64,000 nt of DNA from assembly GCA_016713985.1 (NCBI GenBank), contig JADJOD010000028.1, positions 1 through 64,000 of the forward strand, written 5' to 3'. Source of the stretch: Lewinellaceae bacterium (GTDB lineage: Bacteria; Bacteroidota; Bacteroidia; Chitinophagales; Saprospiraceae). Positions 36,467 through 48,031 of the stretch are shown here, piece by piece; the first letter of the stretch is position 1; every line of letters begins with the position of its first letter. The position numbers and the translations under genes are program-made. Below the pieces are notes generated by a model. The model was not told the DNA's origin and did not search any database. It saw nothing but the letters and a program-made list of their open reading frames with translations.

Positions 36467-37147
36467 ATGGACATCCCGCTCAACCAGGAATCCTTCGAAA
36501 ACACAGACCGCTACATCAGCGCCCTGCTGGCCCCGGAAGACGAGGCACTCCGGGCAGTGGAACAATCGCTGATCGACGCCGGCATGCCTCCCATCGGCGT
36601 TTCGCCCAATCAGGGCAAGTTTTTGCAAACACTGGCGGTGCTTTGCAACGCCCGGCGTATACTCGAACTCGGCACACTCGGCGGGTACAGCACGATCTGG
36701 ATGGCGCGGGCATTGCCGGAAAACGGTCAACTTATCTCGCTCGAACTGGACCCGGAATACGCGGCCGTGGCAAGAAAAAACATTCACCGCGCCGGCCTCG
36801 GCGGCAAGGTAGATATACGGGTAGGCAATGCCCTGAACCTGTTGCCCGGACTGATACAAGAAGCCGTTCCTGCCTTCGATATGATTTTTATCGACGCCGA
36901 CAAACCTCCTTTGACGGAATATTTTCAATTTGCACTCCGATTATCCCGGCCGGGCACCCTGATTGTTGCGGACAACGTCATCCGGGAAGGCAAGGTACTG
37001 GACCCCGACAGCCCCGACGAGAAGGTACAGGGTGTGCAACGATTTAATAAAATGCTGGCGGAGAATAAGGAAGTGACTGCTACCATCCTGCAAACGGTGG
37101 GTATCAAGGAATGGGACGGCATGGCGGTAGCCGTGGTCAATTGGTAA
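36467..37147 (+). CDS. SAM-dependent O-methyltransferase (class I, COMT-like)
   Basis: This protein of about 226 residues has the N-terminal helices of the family (DRYISALLAPEDEALRAVEQ; GVSPNQGKFLQTLA), SAM-binding motif I ILELGTLGGYSTIWMA, the acidic residue ISLELDPE, and motif FDMIFIDADKPPLTEYF with the metal-binding aspartate, followed by IVADNVIREG and QRFNKML. The acceptor substrate is unknown; catechol-type compounds are usual for the family. I prefer ATG 36467 (MDIPLNQESF); starts at 36413 or 36419 would add 16-18 residues without homology. Confidence 0.9.
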   Translation: MDIPLNQESFENTDRYISALLAPEDEALRAVEQSLIDAGMPPIGVSPNQGKFLQTLAVLCNARRILELGTLGGYSTIWMARALPENGQLISLELDPEYAAVARKNIHRAGLGGKVDIRVGNALNLLPGLIQEAVPAFDMIFIDADKPPLTEYFQFALRLSRPGTLIVADNVIREGKVLDPDSPDEKVQGVQRFNKMLAENKEVTATILQTVGIKEWDGMAVAVVNW

Positions 37148-37183
37148 ACACCGGTTATTCTAAATAAACATCAAGATTTAACA

Positions 37184-38519
37184 ATGATGAAACGTCGCGA
37201 CTTCGTCAAAAACACCGCCACCGCCGCTTTAGGCGCCTTGGCCTTCAGCCCGAAATCCTATGCGCGTATTTTGGGCGCCAACGACCGGGTCCGGGTAGGT
37301 GTGGTCGGTTTTTCCGACCGGTTTAAAAATTCCCTGCTTCCGGCTTTTAAAAACCATGCCCGGGAACTCAATTTTGAAATAGTCGCTCTGTCCGACATCT
37401 GGAACCGGCGCCGCGACGAAGGAAAGGCGTTTCTGGAAAAAGAAACGGGGGCGTCTGTCGCCATTTATCCCAACAACGATGCCCTGTACAGTGCCAAAGG
37501 AACGGATGCCGTGTTTGTTTCCACGGCCGATTTCCAACATGCCCTGCACCTTATTGAAGGGATTCAGGCGGGTTGCGACGTATATGCGGAAAAACCATTT
37601 GCAGAAACGATGGCCGATGCCCGCGCGGCATTAAAAACCGTTCGCGCGTCGGACCGGATCGTCCAGATCGGATCGCAACGGCGCAGCGCCGGCAATTACC
37701 ACGAAGCGGCCCGGTTTATTCAAAGCGGCGGATTCGGCCCCATCACCATGGTGGAAATGTCGTGGAACATCAACCAACCCGGCCGGTGGCGGCGCCCTCA
37801 ATTGGTGAAAGACCTGCGGGAATCGGATGTAGACTGGAAACGTTTTCTGATGAACCGCCCCTTTGAAACATTTGATCCGCGTAAATACGTGGAATACCGC
37901 CTGTTCTGGCCTTATTCTTCCGGCATTCCGGGCCAATGGATGTGCCACCAGATCGATACGGTGCACTGGTTTACCAACTTGCCTCACCCGCGCAGTGTAG
38001 TGGCCAATGGCGGAATTTATGTCTGGAAAGACGGCCGGAAAAACCCGGATACCCTGACGGTGGTGATGGATTACGGCCCACCCGACGATCCCGGAACGGG
38101 ATTCCAGGTGGTGTACAGCTCACGTTTTCACAATTCTGCGGGCGGAGTCAAGGAAATATACTATTCCAATGGCGGCGAACTGAACCTCGACAAAAACATG
38201 ATTTCACCCCACGGCGGATTGCGTTTGGCGGAAGCGAAGGAAATGGGCATGACTGAAAACCTGCTGCCCGAAAAAAGCATCGAAGGACAAAAAGCCGAAT
38301 CATAGGCCAATACCGGCGACGATCCGCAAACCAACGCCCATGCGCAACTGGATGGAATGTATCCGAAGTCGCAAGGAGCCCAATGCACCTGTGGAAGCGG
38401 GTTACCGCCATGCCATAGCCGTTATCATGACCAATGCGGCGTACCGCACCGGGGAAAAAGTCACCTTCGACGAAACGAAGCAGGAGGTGATGGCCGGCGG
38501 CAAAGTGTTCCAGTATTGA
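37184..38519 (+). pseudogene. Gfo/Idh/MocA family oxidoreductase with Tat signal, C-terminus broken
   Basis: The first 373 residues read through: a Tat-type signal (MKRRDFVKNTATAALGALA), NAD-binding segment (RVRVGVVGFSDRF, ALSDIWNRRRDE, DAVFVSTADFQHALHLIEGIQAGCDVYAEKPFAET with the EKP motif), and the GFO_IDH C-terminal domain. A TAG at 38303 then interrupts the frame. Family sequence resumes after it (TGDDPQTNAH), and after a second lesion near 38343 continues in another frame (RNWMECIRSRKEPNAP ... TGEKVTFDETKQEVMAGG) to a stop at 38517-38519. An intact protein would be about 445 residues, normal for Tat-exported members acting on sugars or cyclitols. Two separate lesions make a real pseudogene plausible. 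Confidence 0.75.
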
Positions 38520-38675
38520 GATGTTGTCTCGTACGTTGTTTTTAGAAGTCTTTGAGAGCGGAAATTTTGTTTCCCGCAAATCACACAGATTTTCGTAAAA
38601 AATCTTGGAAAACGCGAAATAATAATCTGCGTAATCCGCGTTATCTGCGGGAAACTTGACATATGGCACATCCGC

Positions 38676-41348
38676 TCAATTCTTCAGGATGACACCCCGA
38701 AACAGTACTTCCGGCTGTTGCACATGAACCACATAAACTCCTGTGGGCCAATCAGCTGTGTTCAAACGAATCGTTCCGTTCGCAGGCAAAATCATTGTTC
38801 CGGAAAACAGGTCGCGACCAGTCACATCCCAAACCCGCACCGCAGCGCTGCCGGTCGTGTGTTCAGGCAACTTCACATCGACCCAGGCGGCAGCCGGTTG
38901 GGGATAAATGCGCAACGTTCTTTCTTTTTGGTTGGCCTCACCGGTTGAAATCAGGCCGGCCAGTTCCACGCAATAATCTTCCACCTGTCCGAATTCAAAG
39001 GTTTCACACGGCAATGGCGGAAGGTTGTTACTGCCTTTATATTTCATCATAATCCGCATCCTGGACAGGCCGGAGGCAGAGAAAACGGGCGTAACGAGTG
39101 TTCCCGACGCCGGGCCGTCGGTGGCCAGGGCGGGGTTAAAGGCCAGTTCACCCGCATCCGTAAAATCGCCGTCCATGTTGAAATCGACATAAATGCGGAA
39201 ATATTCCTTGTACGGCAGGCCGCTGAATCCGGGAGTAATCGTCACGTTTTCAGTCGATTGTGGAGAAAGAGTCAACAGCGGCGACTGGCCTCCGGTGAAG
39301 TTTTCGTAACCGTCGCCATCCGGCCCCGACCCGGCATTCCAGTCGCCGATGGAAATATAAGCGATCCACTCGTCGTCGGCATGGGTTGCTTTGGCCGTAC
39401 AATAACTGGCATCGATGCAGGAGCCGCAGCCGAACGTTTTAAAAGAAATTAAGTTGGAAAATGTTGTCGCTCCGGTATCACAGAGCGTTTGCACCTGTGC
39501 CTCATACGAGGTGCAGGGCGTCAGGCCCGTAAGGGTGAATGAAGTTTCATTCCAGTCAATAATTTGCCAGTTGCCTCCATCAGGTCGTACACGCAAACGG
39601 TAGCCTGTGGCGGCGGTAACTCCCGACCAGGCGACTTCGGCGGCGGTGTTGTTGGTCCAGTTCATCCAGACAGACGCCGGTGGTTCGCAACAACCATCCG
39701 TTTTAAAAATCACCGGCGCCGACCAATCGCTCGAACCGGCAAGGCCACAACTTGCGGAAAGGGATATTTCATAACTTGTACAGGCGTTCAGATTGTCGAG
39801 AATGTAGCTGTCGCTGACATCGCTCAGCAGTTGCCAGGCCGTAGTTCCGGCTGCTCTCCATCTGAGGCCAACTTCCTGAAAAACAGGAATTTCCGACCAA
39901 TGAACCCGGGCGGAATGACTTTTTATCTCATTTACAAAAACAGCAAACGGAGGCGGGCAGGGGCTGCATTGGTCTTCGTATTCCGCGAGCATGGAAAACA
40001 GGTTCAGCCGCCCGCCGGTGAGGGTAATATCCTGCATCGCCGCGTTGGGTACGGCGCTGTTCAGCACGAGGTTTTTAGCCAGCAAAGCCGCCGCTCCGGG
40101 ATTTGTTTTGGCTATGGTAATCAGGTTGGGACAGGGTGCGGAATAAAGCAGGCCCAGCGCTCCGGCTACCTGTGGCGCGGCAAAAGAGGTGCCCGAGTGG
40201 GCGCCGTACCCGTTGTTGGCACTGGCGGTAAATACCTCCTGCCCATAAGCGCCCAAGTCGATTTGGGTGGCCCCCCAGGCGGCAAGGGCGGCTTTTTGGT
40301 CGGCGCGTGTCAGGTTGGTCACGGAGATCAGGTAATCGTTCGGGCAAGTGGTCGGCAGGTCGCCTACTTCGTCGACATTAACGGGAATATTTGCGGTAGC
40401 CGCCACACTCAGGATACCTGCGGCGCCCAGCGAATCGAATGCGGCGCACCAGAGCGGCGCATCGGATGCTTGTCCGTAATCAGTGCCCCAGGAACAATTT
40501 ACGGCGACAACAAACGCGCCCGTAGCGCCGTTGGAGGCATTATATCGCTTTCTGGCCTGTAATACATAATCATAGGAAGCGAGGATATTGGACTCATTGC
40601 TGCCTCCGGCCACAAACATGATCTTTACATTCCAGTTGATGCCGGCCACACCGTTTGTATTGTTGCCTTTTGCACCGATAATAGCGCTGACCGGTGTGCC
40701 GTGGCCGGTGCCTGCACCTCCGATATTGTCATTGTCTGCAAATACGTTCCAACCCTGAAAATCATCCGGAAAGCCGTTGTTATCGTTGTCGATATTGTCA
40801 TTGGGCGTTTCGCCCCGGTTTTTCCAAAGATTGGCGGTCAGTTCACTGTGGTTTTTATCAACACCCCCGTCGATCACCGCCACAACAATGGTATCTCCGG
40901 CGGGAGTGAGTCCGCCGGTGGCAATATTCCAGGCAAGCTCGGCGTCAAGGTCTGCGTTTGGCACACCACCATTGGCGCCGGTGTTGATGTATTGCCACTG
41001 CTGCGGGAAGAGGGGGTCGTCGGGCAACAACGAGCCGCGGTATTCCAGCACGTGGTTATACTGCGCCATGCGGACCTCCGGTTGCCGGTAAAGCCACGCG
41101 AGGGCGCCGGATTCGGCAGCGGGGTCAAGCGCCAGCAACCAGGTATTGAGCAGGGTGGAAACTTTTTTTTCAACGCTTGCCGCTACGGAAATTTCTTCCT
41201 GCATACGACGGGTGAGTCCGCCCGGACTCAGGTCGGTGTGCAGGGCAACCAGCAACTGGCCGGGAACATGTGTTCCGTTTTGGGAAAAACACGGCGCCAA
41301 ACCAAGAAAAATATGAAGAACAAGCAGCGAAATCCGGCTGTATTTCAT
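38676..41348 (-). CDS. Secreted S8 (subtilisin-like) peptidase with fibronectin, GEVED and T9SS type A domains
   Basis: This 890-residue protein has a signal peptide (residues 1-22), an inhibitor-like propeptide (about 25-110) and a peptidase domain with the triad D160 (VVAVIDGGVD), H216 (GTGHGTPVSA) and S388 (HSGTSFAAPQVAGA). Two fibronectin type III domains follow (about 460-640), then a GEVED domain (CTAKATHADDEWIAYISIGDW ... FEFGQVEDYCVEL) and a type A sorting domain (RIYPQPAAAWVDVKLPE to the end). It should be exported by T9SS and degrade extracellular proteins. It is intact, unlike several neighbours. Nothing else is seen in the 236 nt between its start and the giant gene at 41585. Confidence 0.92.
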   Translation of the reverse strand: MKYSRISLLVLHIFLGLAPCFSQNGTHVPGQLLVALHTDLSPGGLTRRMQEEISVAASVEKKVSTLLNTWLLALDPAAESGALAWLYRQPEVRMAQYNHVLEYRGSLLPDDPLFPQQWQYINTGANGGVPNADLDAELAWNIATGGLTPAGDTIVVAVIDGGVDKNHSELTANLWKNRGETPNDNIDNDNNGFPDDFQGWNVFADNDNIGGAGTGHGTPVSAIIGAKGNNTNGVAGINWNVKIMFVAGGSNESNILASYDYVLQARKRYNASNGATGAFVVAVNCSWGTDYGQASDAPLWCAAFDSLGAAGILSVAATANIPVNVDEVGDLPTTCPNDYLISVTNLTRADQKAALAAWGATQIDLGAYGQEVFTASANNGYGAHSGTSFAAPQVAGALGLLYSAPCPNLITIAKTNPGAAALLAKNLVLNSAVPNAAMQDITLTGGRLNLFSMLAEYEDQCSPCPPPFAVFVNEIKSHSARVHWSEIPVFQEVGLRWRAAGTTAWQLLSDVSDSYILDNLNACTSYEISLSASCGLAGSSDWSAPVIFKTDGCCEPPASVWMNWTNNTAAEVAWSGVTAATGYRLRVRPDGGNWQIIDWNETSFTLTGLTPCTSYEAQVQTLCDTGATTFSNLISFKTFGCGSCIDASYCTAKATHADDEWIAYISIGDWNAGSGPDGDGYENFTGGQSPLLTLSPQSTENVTITPGFSGLPYKEYFRIYVDFNMDGDFTDAGELAFNPALATDGPASGTLVTPVFSASGLSRMRIMMKYKGSNNLPPLPCETFEFGQVEDYCVELAGLISTGEANQKERTLRIYPQPAAAWVDVKLPEHTTGSAAVRVWDVTGRDLFSGTMILPANGTIRLNTADWPTGVYVVHVQQPEVLFRGVILKN

Positions 41349-41584
41349 CTATGGATACAATTTTTCAGGGCAAAACACCCCTTGTAAAGGTAATGTTTGT
41401 TTGATGTGACAAATTATACCTGCAAAATTATTCGTGCAACAGCTTTCGAATTGCTAAAGACGGCGTTGCGCATATTTTTGGCAAAGATTGCACGTTGATC
41501 ACTTACCTTGCCCGCCAAATTTTCTAAGCCGGTCTGCCGAATAATCATCGGTTTTGAAGAGGATGCTTTTATCTGTTAAGAATA

Positions 41585-44500
41585 ATGAACAGGCAACGCG
41601 CCTTTCATCCAAATTTCTCATTCATGTTTAATCTTTACACACCTTTTTGCACCTCCCGAATACAGCCCCTTCGCAAGGGCGCCGCAGTGATTTTTGCGGT
41701 ATTATTGTCCGTTGGACTGCGCGCACAAACCCCTTGCGAATGCACCAATTGTCCGCAATTTATGCCGGACGGGTTTTCCGGACAATTTTTTATCCAGATA
41801 CAAAACGCTTCCAACCCGACCCTCGGGCAAAATGGCCAGGGAGTATGCGGCGCGGGGCTTCATTTTGTCCATGAATATATCGGCGACCTGCAAATCACGC
41901 TGACGTCTCCTGCAGGGCAAAGTGTCACTTTAATCGGCCCGATCGGCTTTTTTGGAGAAACTGACTTCACCGAATGGAACGTGACCTTCGTGCCCTGCAA
42001 CGATGCCGCCAACCCCGACCCCGGGTTTAGCGATACCTGGAACAACAACCAGGGCTGGGGGCTGTTTGGCAATTACACCGGCTCTTACTACCCCGCATCG
42101 TGTTGCCTCGAAAACTTCAACAGCGGGCCCGTCAACGGCCAGTGGACCCTCACCGTGATAGACGGGCAGGCCATCGACGTGGGCAATTTTTTCAATTACG
42201 AGATTATTTTTTGCGACCCGTCGGATATCGATTGTTTTTCGTGCGCAGCCAACGCCGGCAATCTGCTCCAACCCAATGTGGCCGCCTGTGAAGGATCGCC
42301 CAGCCTCGATCTGAACCTGCCTCCGACCTATACTCCCCCGGCCACGGCTCCGCCGAATACGGAATACGGTTATACCTACGTCATCGCCGGAACGGGGAGG
42401 AGTCATCGAAGCCTTCGATCCGGGGGCTGATCTTTCCAGCTACCCGGCAGGAACATACACCGTTTGCGGCATGTCGTATTTGCTTGCTCACGAGGGACTT
42501 ATACCTGATCCGAACGGTACGTTGACCCTTCAGCAACTGACTACACAACTCAACTCGACAACTCCGCCGTTTTGCGCCAAAATCACGTCCAATTGCGTCA
42601 ACGTCACGATCAACCCCATTCCGCCGGACACCGAGGAGTTCCAGACGATCTGCGCGCCCCAATGTTTTACTTTTACAATCAGGTGTATTGTCAGTCAGGC
42701 ACTTATACCAAAACGCTCCTGCAAAACGGTTGTCCTTATACGGCAACCCTTTACCTGACCGTAAACCAGCCCGATTTTGTCACGATCAATGAAACCGTTT
42801 GTCCGGGCGACTGCTCGCAAACTCCGGGATTTGCAAGCGCCTGCGGGCAGGGTAACTATCAGGAAACTTTCATCAACGAATCCGGCTGCGACAGCACGGT
42901 AACGCTTCACCTGATTGAAATGGCCATTAATGCCAATATCGTGTCGCCGCCGCCTACCCTGTCCTGCAACCAGTCATTCGTCCAGGTATCAGGCGCCGGG
43001 TCGACCACCGGTTCGGGAGTCACCTACCAATGGACGGCCAGCAACGGCGGCACTATTTCCGGCGCAGCCAACGGCATCAATGTCAACGTCACCACACCGG
43101 GCGATTATCACCTCAAGGTTTGCAGAACCGTCGGATTATCAACCTGTTGTGATTCAACCAGCACCACGGTTACCGGTGGCCAAACCCTGCCGGCAGCCCC
43201 TGCATCCGTCAACGGCGCGGATACCATTTGTGCAGGGCAAACCCTTACCTATTCGGTGGCTCCCGTGCCCAATGCGAGCTCTTACACCTGGACCGTTCCG
43301 GCAGGGGCAACCATCAATTCCGGACAAGGCACCACCTCCATACAGGTCGCGTGGAATGGCGGCGCCGGCGGCAACGTTTGTGTGGCAGCGGTCAACGTAT
43401 GCGGCTCCAGCGCGCCCACCTGCCTGCCCGTGCAACTCGGTACTTTACCCGGAGCGGCCGATATTGCGGGCGACAGCACCTTGTGTTCCGGCCTCAATGG
43501 CGCCTATACGATAACGCCGGTGAATGGCGCCGCCGGGTATACCTGGACGGTGCCTGCCGGTGGCGTTATCATTTCCGGACAAAATACCGGCTCGCTGTCC
43601 GTCAACTGGGTGGCTGCGCCCGGAGGGACCGTATGTGTTGCGGCAAATAATTTTTGCGGCGCCGGGCCGCAGGATTGTTTCCCGGTCACGGTATACGAAC
43701 AACCGGTGGCCAACGCGGGCGCAGGGGGTTCTGTTTGTGATACGGCGTTCAGCCTTCAGGCAATTCCCGATGTCGGCGGCAGTTCGGGCGCCTGGGTGTT
43801 CGTATCGGGGCCAGGCGCCGCCGTATTTGGAAATAACAACGCCGCGTCAACCGGCGTGTCTGTAGATCCTTTCGGGGCCTATGTGTTTCAGTGGACAGAA
43901 AACAACGGCGGCTGCGCGGACAGTGATTCCGTTTCGGTTCATTTTTACGAAACACCCCTGATAGGCTCCTTAACGCCGGCTTGTGATGCCGCCAATCAAA
44001 ATTATACCATTTCCTTTCCCGTTTCAGGTGGTACCGCCCCGTTTACAATACCCGGCGGAACTTTGTCAAACGGCATATTTACTTCAAATCCCATCGCCAA
44101 CGGTCTGACGTATTCGTTTAGCGTAACGGACTCAAACGGCTGTGTTTCACCCGTAATCAGCGGATCTTTCAATTGTAATTGCGCCACAAACGCCGGACAA
44201 ATGAGTCTCCAGCCGCTGACAGCCTGCGCGGGGGATAACGTCACAGCCCAGCACCTCGGTGGAGAAACACTCGACGGAGATGATGTGACCGCTTACGTCC
44301 TGCACGACCATTCGGACAATACGCTCGGTACCATACTGGCGCAAAACACAACAGGTATTTTCGGTTTCCAGAACGGAATGACTTATGGAACAACCTATTA
44401 TATATCGTTTGTCGCAGGCACCAACCTCAACGGATTTCCCAATCCGGCAGACCCCTGCCTGTCCGTAACACCCGGACAACCGGTCACTTTTTTCCAGATA

Positions 44501-47500
44501 CCAACGGCCAATGCCGGCGCCGACAACGATACCTGCGGCCTCCAGATCATCCTGAACGGTGGCCCAACAACCGGTACCGGGCAATGGACCATTGCCGGGA
44601 CGCCGGGTGGGGCGGTTCTTACCCTTGCAGATCCGGCCAGTGCGACAAGCATTGCAACAGCCTCATTGACAGGTATTTACACCCTAATTTGGACCATCAC
44701 GGAAAATGGTTGTTCCGATTCCGATCAGGTAGACATACAATTCAATGATGCCCCCGTTTTGGCGGATATCCAGCGCAATTGTGATGCTGCCAATGAAAAC
44801 TATACCGTTACGCTGACCATTTCAGGCGGTACGTCACCGTACAGCGTCGACGGTGCAACAATAAGCGGCAACACCTTTACCTCCCTTCCGATCACCAACG
44901 GAGCCTCCTATAATTTTGCCATCACCGACGCCAACGGCTGTGCGGCTGCCCCTGTAACAGGCTCATTCAGTTGTAATTGTACCACAAACGCCGGTGTTAT
45001 GCAGGCAGATACGCTGTCGGCCTGCGAAGGTTTAACCATAACTGCGGATACCAATTCCATAGCCCCGGTACTCGATATCAACGACGTGACAGCGTATATC
45101 CTTCACGACGGCGCCGGCCCGGCTGCCGGTCAGATATTCGGCCAGAATTCGACGGGGATATTCGGATTTCAAAACGGGATGGTATACGGACAGGTGTATT
45201 ATATATCTGTGGTGGCGGGCAACAACCAAAACGGCGTGCCCAATGCTTTGGACCCCTGTTACTCTGTTGCCACCGGACAACCGGTAATATTTTTGAAAAA
45301 TCCAGCGCCCGATGCAGGCCCGGACAATTCCACCTGCACACAAACATTTGACTTACAGGCAGTTAACAGCGCATTTAACGGAATATGGTCGCAGACGGGC
45401 GGCACAGGCACCGCCATTTTTTCATCTTTCAACACCCCTGCCACCCAGGTAACTGTTCCGGGATTCGGAGTTTATTCGTTCCAATGGACAGAATCGAACG
45501 GCGCTTGCACGGTATCTGACTCGGTAGACATAACGGTTCATGAACCACCTGTGGTCAGTTTGCTCGATGAAACGTGCAACGGTACAAACACGCAGTTCAC
45601 CGTCAGTTTCACCGTCACCGGCGGGGCAGCGCCCTACCTGAGCAATGGCCTGAACGGTTCATTTTCCGGAGGTAATTTTACATCCACTCCCTTGCCGAGT
45701 AGTTCGACCTATTCGTTCACCGTATCGGATGCCAATGGGTGTGTCAGCACGGTGATTTCCGGTGTAAAAAATTGCAATTGTGCCACGGATGCCGGTTCCA
45801 TGCAGACCACAGCGCTTTTATTTTGTGCCGGTGATCCGGCTACCGCGCCCTGGAACAATGATGCAACCCTGGACGCGGACGACTCCATACAATTTATCCT
45901 GCACAACCAGGCAGGTACAAGCGTGGGGACCATTTTTGCGGTCAGCGACCAGCCGTCTTTTGGTCTGCTTCCAACCCTGACCACCGGTGTCACTTATTAC
46001 ATTTCCGCGATTGCCGGCAACAACGTCGCCGGCAACGTCGACCTGAACGATCCTTGCCTGTCGGTATCTCCCGGTGTGCCGGTCCAGTGGAAGCCGGTAC
46101 CCGACGCGAGTTTCAGCGGAGACGCGAGTATATGTAAAGGAGAAAGTGCGGTTTTAAGCTTCTCAGGGCAAGGCATATTCCCGTTAACCGCTGTATATAC
46201 GGACGGCTCCGGCAATCAAAACCTGCTGACAATCAGCAATCAGCAGCCTGTAGTGGTAAGTGTCAGCCCCGACTCTACCAGCACTTATACCTTGATTGCC
46301 GTTAGTGACGGAACAAGCCCGACTTGCAGTCTGTTGCTCAACCTGCCGGTGACCGTTATCGTGAACCAGCCCGTGTCGGCGGGCCTGCCCAATGAACCGG
46401 TGGAACTCTGCTCGGGAGTATCACTGCCACTACAACTGATCAATTTCCTTACGGACCCCGATCTCAACGGGCAATGGACGGAGACCTCCAGTCCGCCGTC
46501 CCAGCCGGGGGGCTTTATCGCTGCTACCGGCACATTTTTCACTGCCGGGCAAGCGGCAGGGACCTACACCTTTGATTACCGGGTGAATGGTCAGGCCCCC
46601 TGCCCCGACGATGTGGCCACGGTGACCGTCCATATCCTGGCGTTGCCGGTAGCCGATGCCGGCGAGGACAAAGCCATTAATTGTGACCAGACCACTCTAT
46701 TGCTTGGCGGGTCCAATACCAGTACCGGCTCCGATATCACGTATGACTGGCAGGTAAACGGCAACTCCATCGGCAGCACGGCACAACTGTTCACGGGTAA
46801 TGCAGGCACCTATACCCTGATCGTCAGTTCAAACGCGGGATGTTCGGCTTCCGACGCGGCCACCGTGACCCTGGACAACGATCCGCCCGTTGCGGAAGTG
46901 GTGTCCGTAAAAAACATCCGTTGTTTTGGCGAAAAGAACGGCCGTATTTCCGTCGATTCCTTTACCGCCACACACCCGCCGGTATTATTTTCCCTGAACG
47001 GAGGCCCGTTTACGTCCAATACCGCATTCACCGGGCTGGAATCGGGCAGTTATACCCTCACTCTGATGGATGCCAACGGGTGCGAATGGGTATCACAATC
47101 CATCCTCGTGAGTGAACCTCCGCAATTATTAATTGATCTTGGCGCGGAAGTCGAGGCAGCGTTAGGCGATTCCGTGTATCTTAAGGTATTGACATCCGTT
47201 GCGGCGCATGAGATTGATACTATTGCCTGGAAGCCACTGTTGGATTCAGCCGCCGTCGGGCGTGATTTTCAGCAATTTTTACCCTTGCAGTCGTGGAATG
47301 TACACGTGACGGTCAGGGATACAAACGGATGTGTGGCGGTCGACGAAGTTTTGGTCAGGGTGGAACGCACGAGACATGTGTACATACCGAATATATTAAA
47401 CCCCGCAAGCAATGACAATGGCGTGGTTGCGGTATTCGGAGGCCGGGATGTTGCGGAAGTGGAATCATTCCGGATTTTTGATCGCTGGGGAGCAGGTATT

Positions 47501-47659
47501 TGAGGCGCTTGATTTTCAGCCGAACGATTTGACCCGGGTTGGGACGGAAGGTTTGAAAACAAACTGGTTTTACCCGGTGTTTACGTTTACTATGCTTTGA
47601 TTAAATTTATTGACGGAGAAAAGGAACTTTTTAAAGGTGACGTGACCGTTTTTCGTTGA
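41585..47659 (+). CDS. Giant T9SS type B surface protein 1 (P-domain, PKD-like and 267-residue repeats, SprB repeat)
   Basis: Fragments in several frames join into one protein of about 2,020 residues. Frame breaks lie near 42394-42400 (extra base), 42671-42674 (T run one short), 47487-47490 (G run) and 47536-47538 (G run one short); the longest uninterrupted frame is 42572-47503, with homology from about 42675. Order: signal peptide; proprotein-convertase P domain (about 41760-42225); PKD-like domains (43000-43950); three collinear 266-267-residue units; a SprB repeat (VKNIRCFGEKNGRISVDSF ... GLESGSYTLTLMDANGC); and a type B sorting domain (YIPNILNP, RIFDRWG, FKGDVTVFR). The product should be moved to the cell surface by T9SS and act as an adhesin or gliding-related protein. 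It is the first of three neighbouring paralogues. Confidence 0.85.
43950..46110 (+). repeat. Three 266-267-residue tandem units in giant protein 1
   Basis: The marker CNC(A/T)T(N/D)AG occurs with its first Cys codon at 44174, 44972 and 45773, spacings of 798 and 801 nt. Each unit has an SprB-like half (SGGTAPF / SGGTSPY / TGGAAPY) and a second half (DVTAYVLHD / DVTAYILHD / DSIQFILHN; TYYISFVAG / VYYISVVAG / TYYISAIAG; DPCLSV). Confidence 0.85.
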
Positions 47660-48031
47660 AAATGCGATAATTAAATCTGACTGTTTTTAATAAACAGAAT
47701 TGAATTTGGAACAGGAAAGGAAAAACTCCCAGCTCGTGCTGGATAATGTTTTGGTATTTTTCATCCGCCTGAGACAGTTAAAATGGCGGCAAAAGAAGTT
47801 CCCGAAATAAAATTTTTCCTTCCTTTGCAAAGCCTTTTCATAATCGAATTTCAGACACGCCGCCTTCCTTTATAATCAGAATCTTCCCTGGCCGATTGCA
47901 TCTGAAAAAATCTTGCTCCGAAGCGATTAATTGCAACATTTCATTTCTAATCAGAAATCACTTTCGAAAACTGCCACACTGGCGTTTTTCGTCCATAAAC
48001 ACATATTCAAACGTTTTAAACTACCGGTTTC
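47660..48031. other. Intergenic region before giant gene 2
   Basis: This 372-nt A+T-rich stretch has no supported gene. TTCCTTTG (47819-47826) differs by one base from the -7 consensus but lies about 200 nt from the start and lacks a TTG partner I trust. No strong hairpin was seen. Confidence 0.4.
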
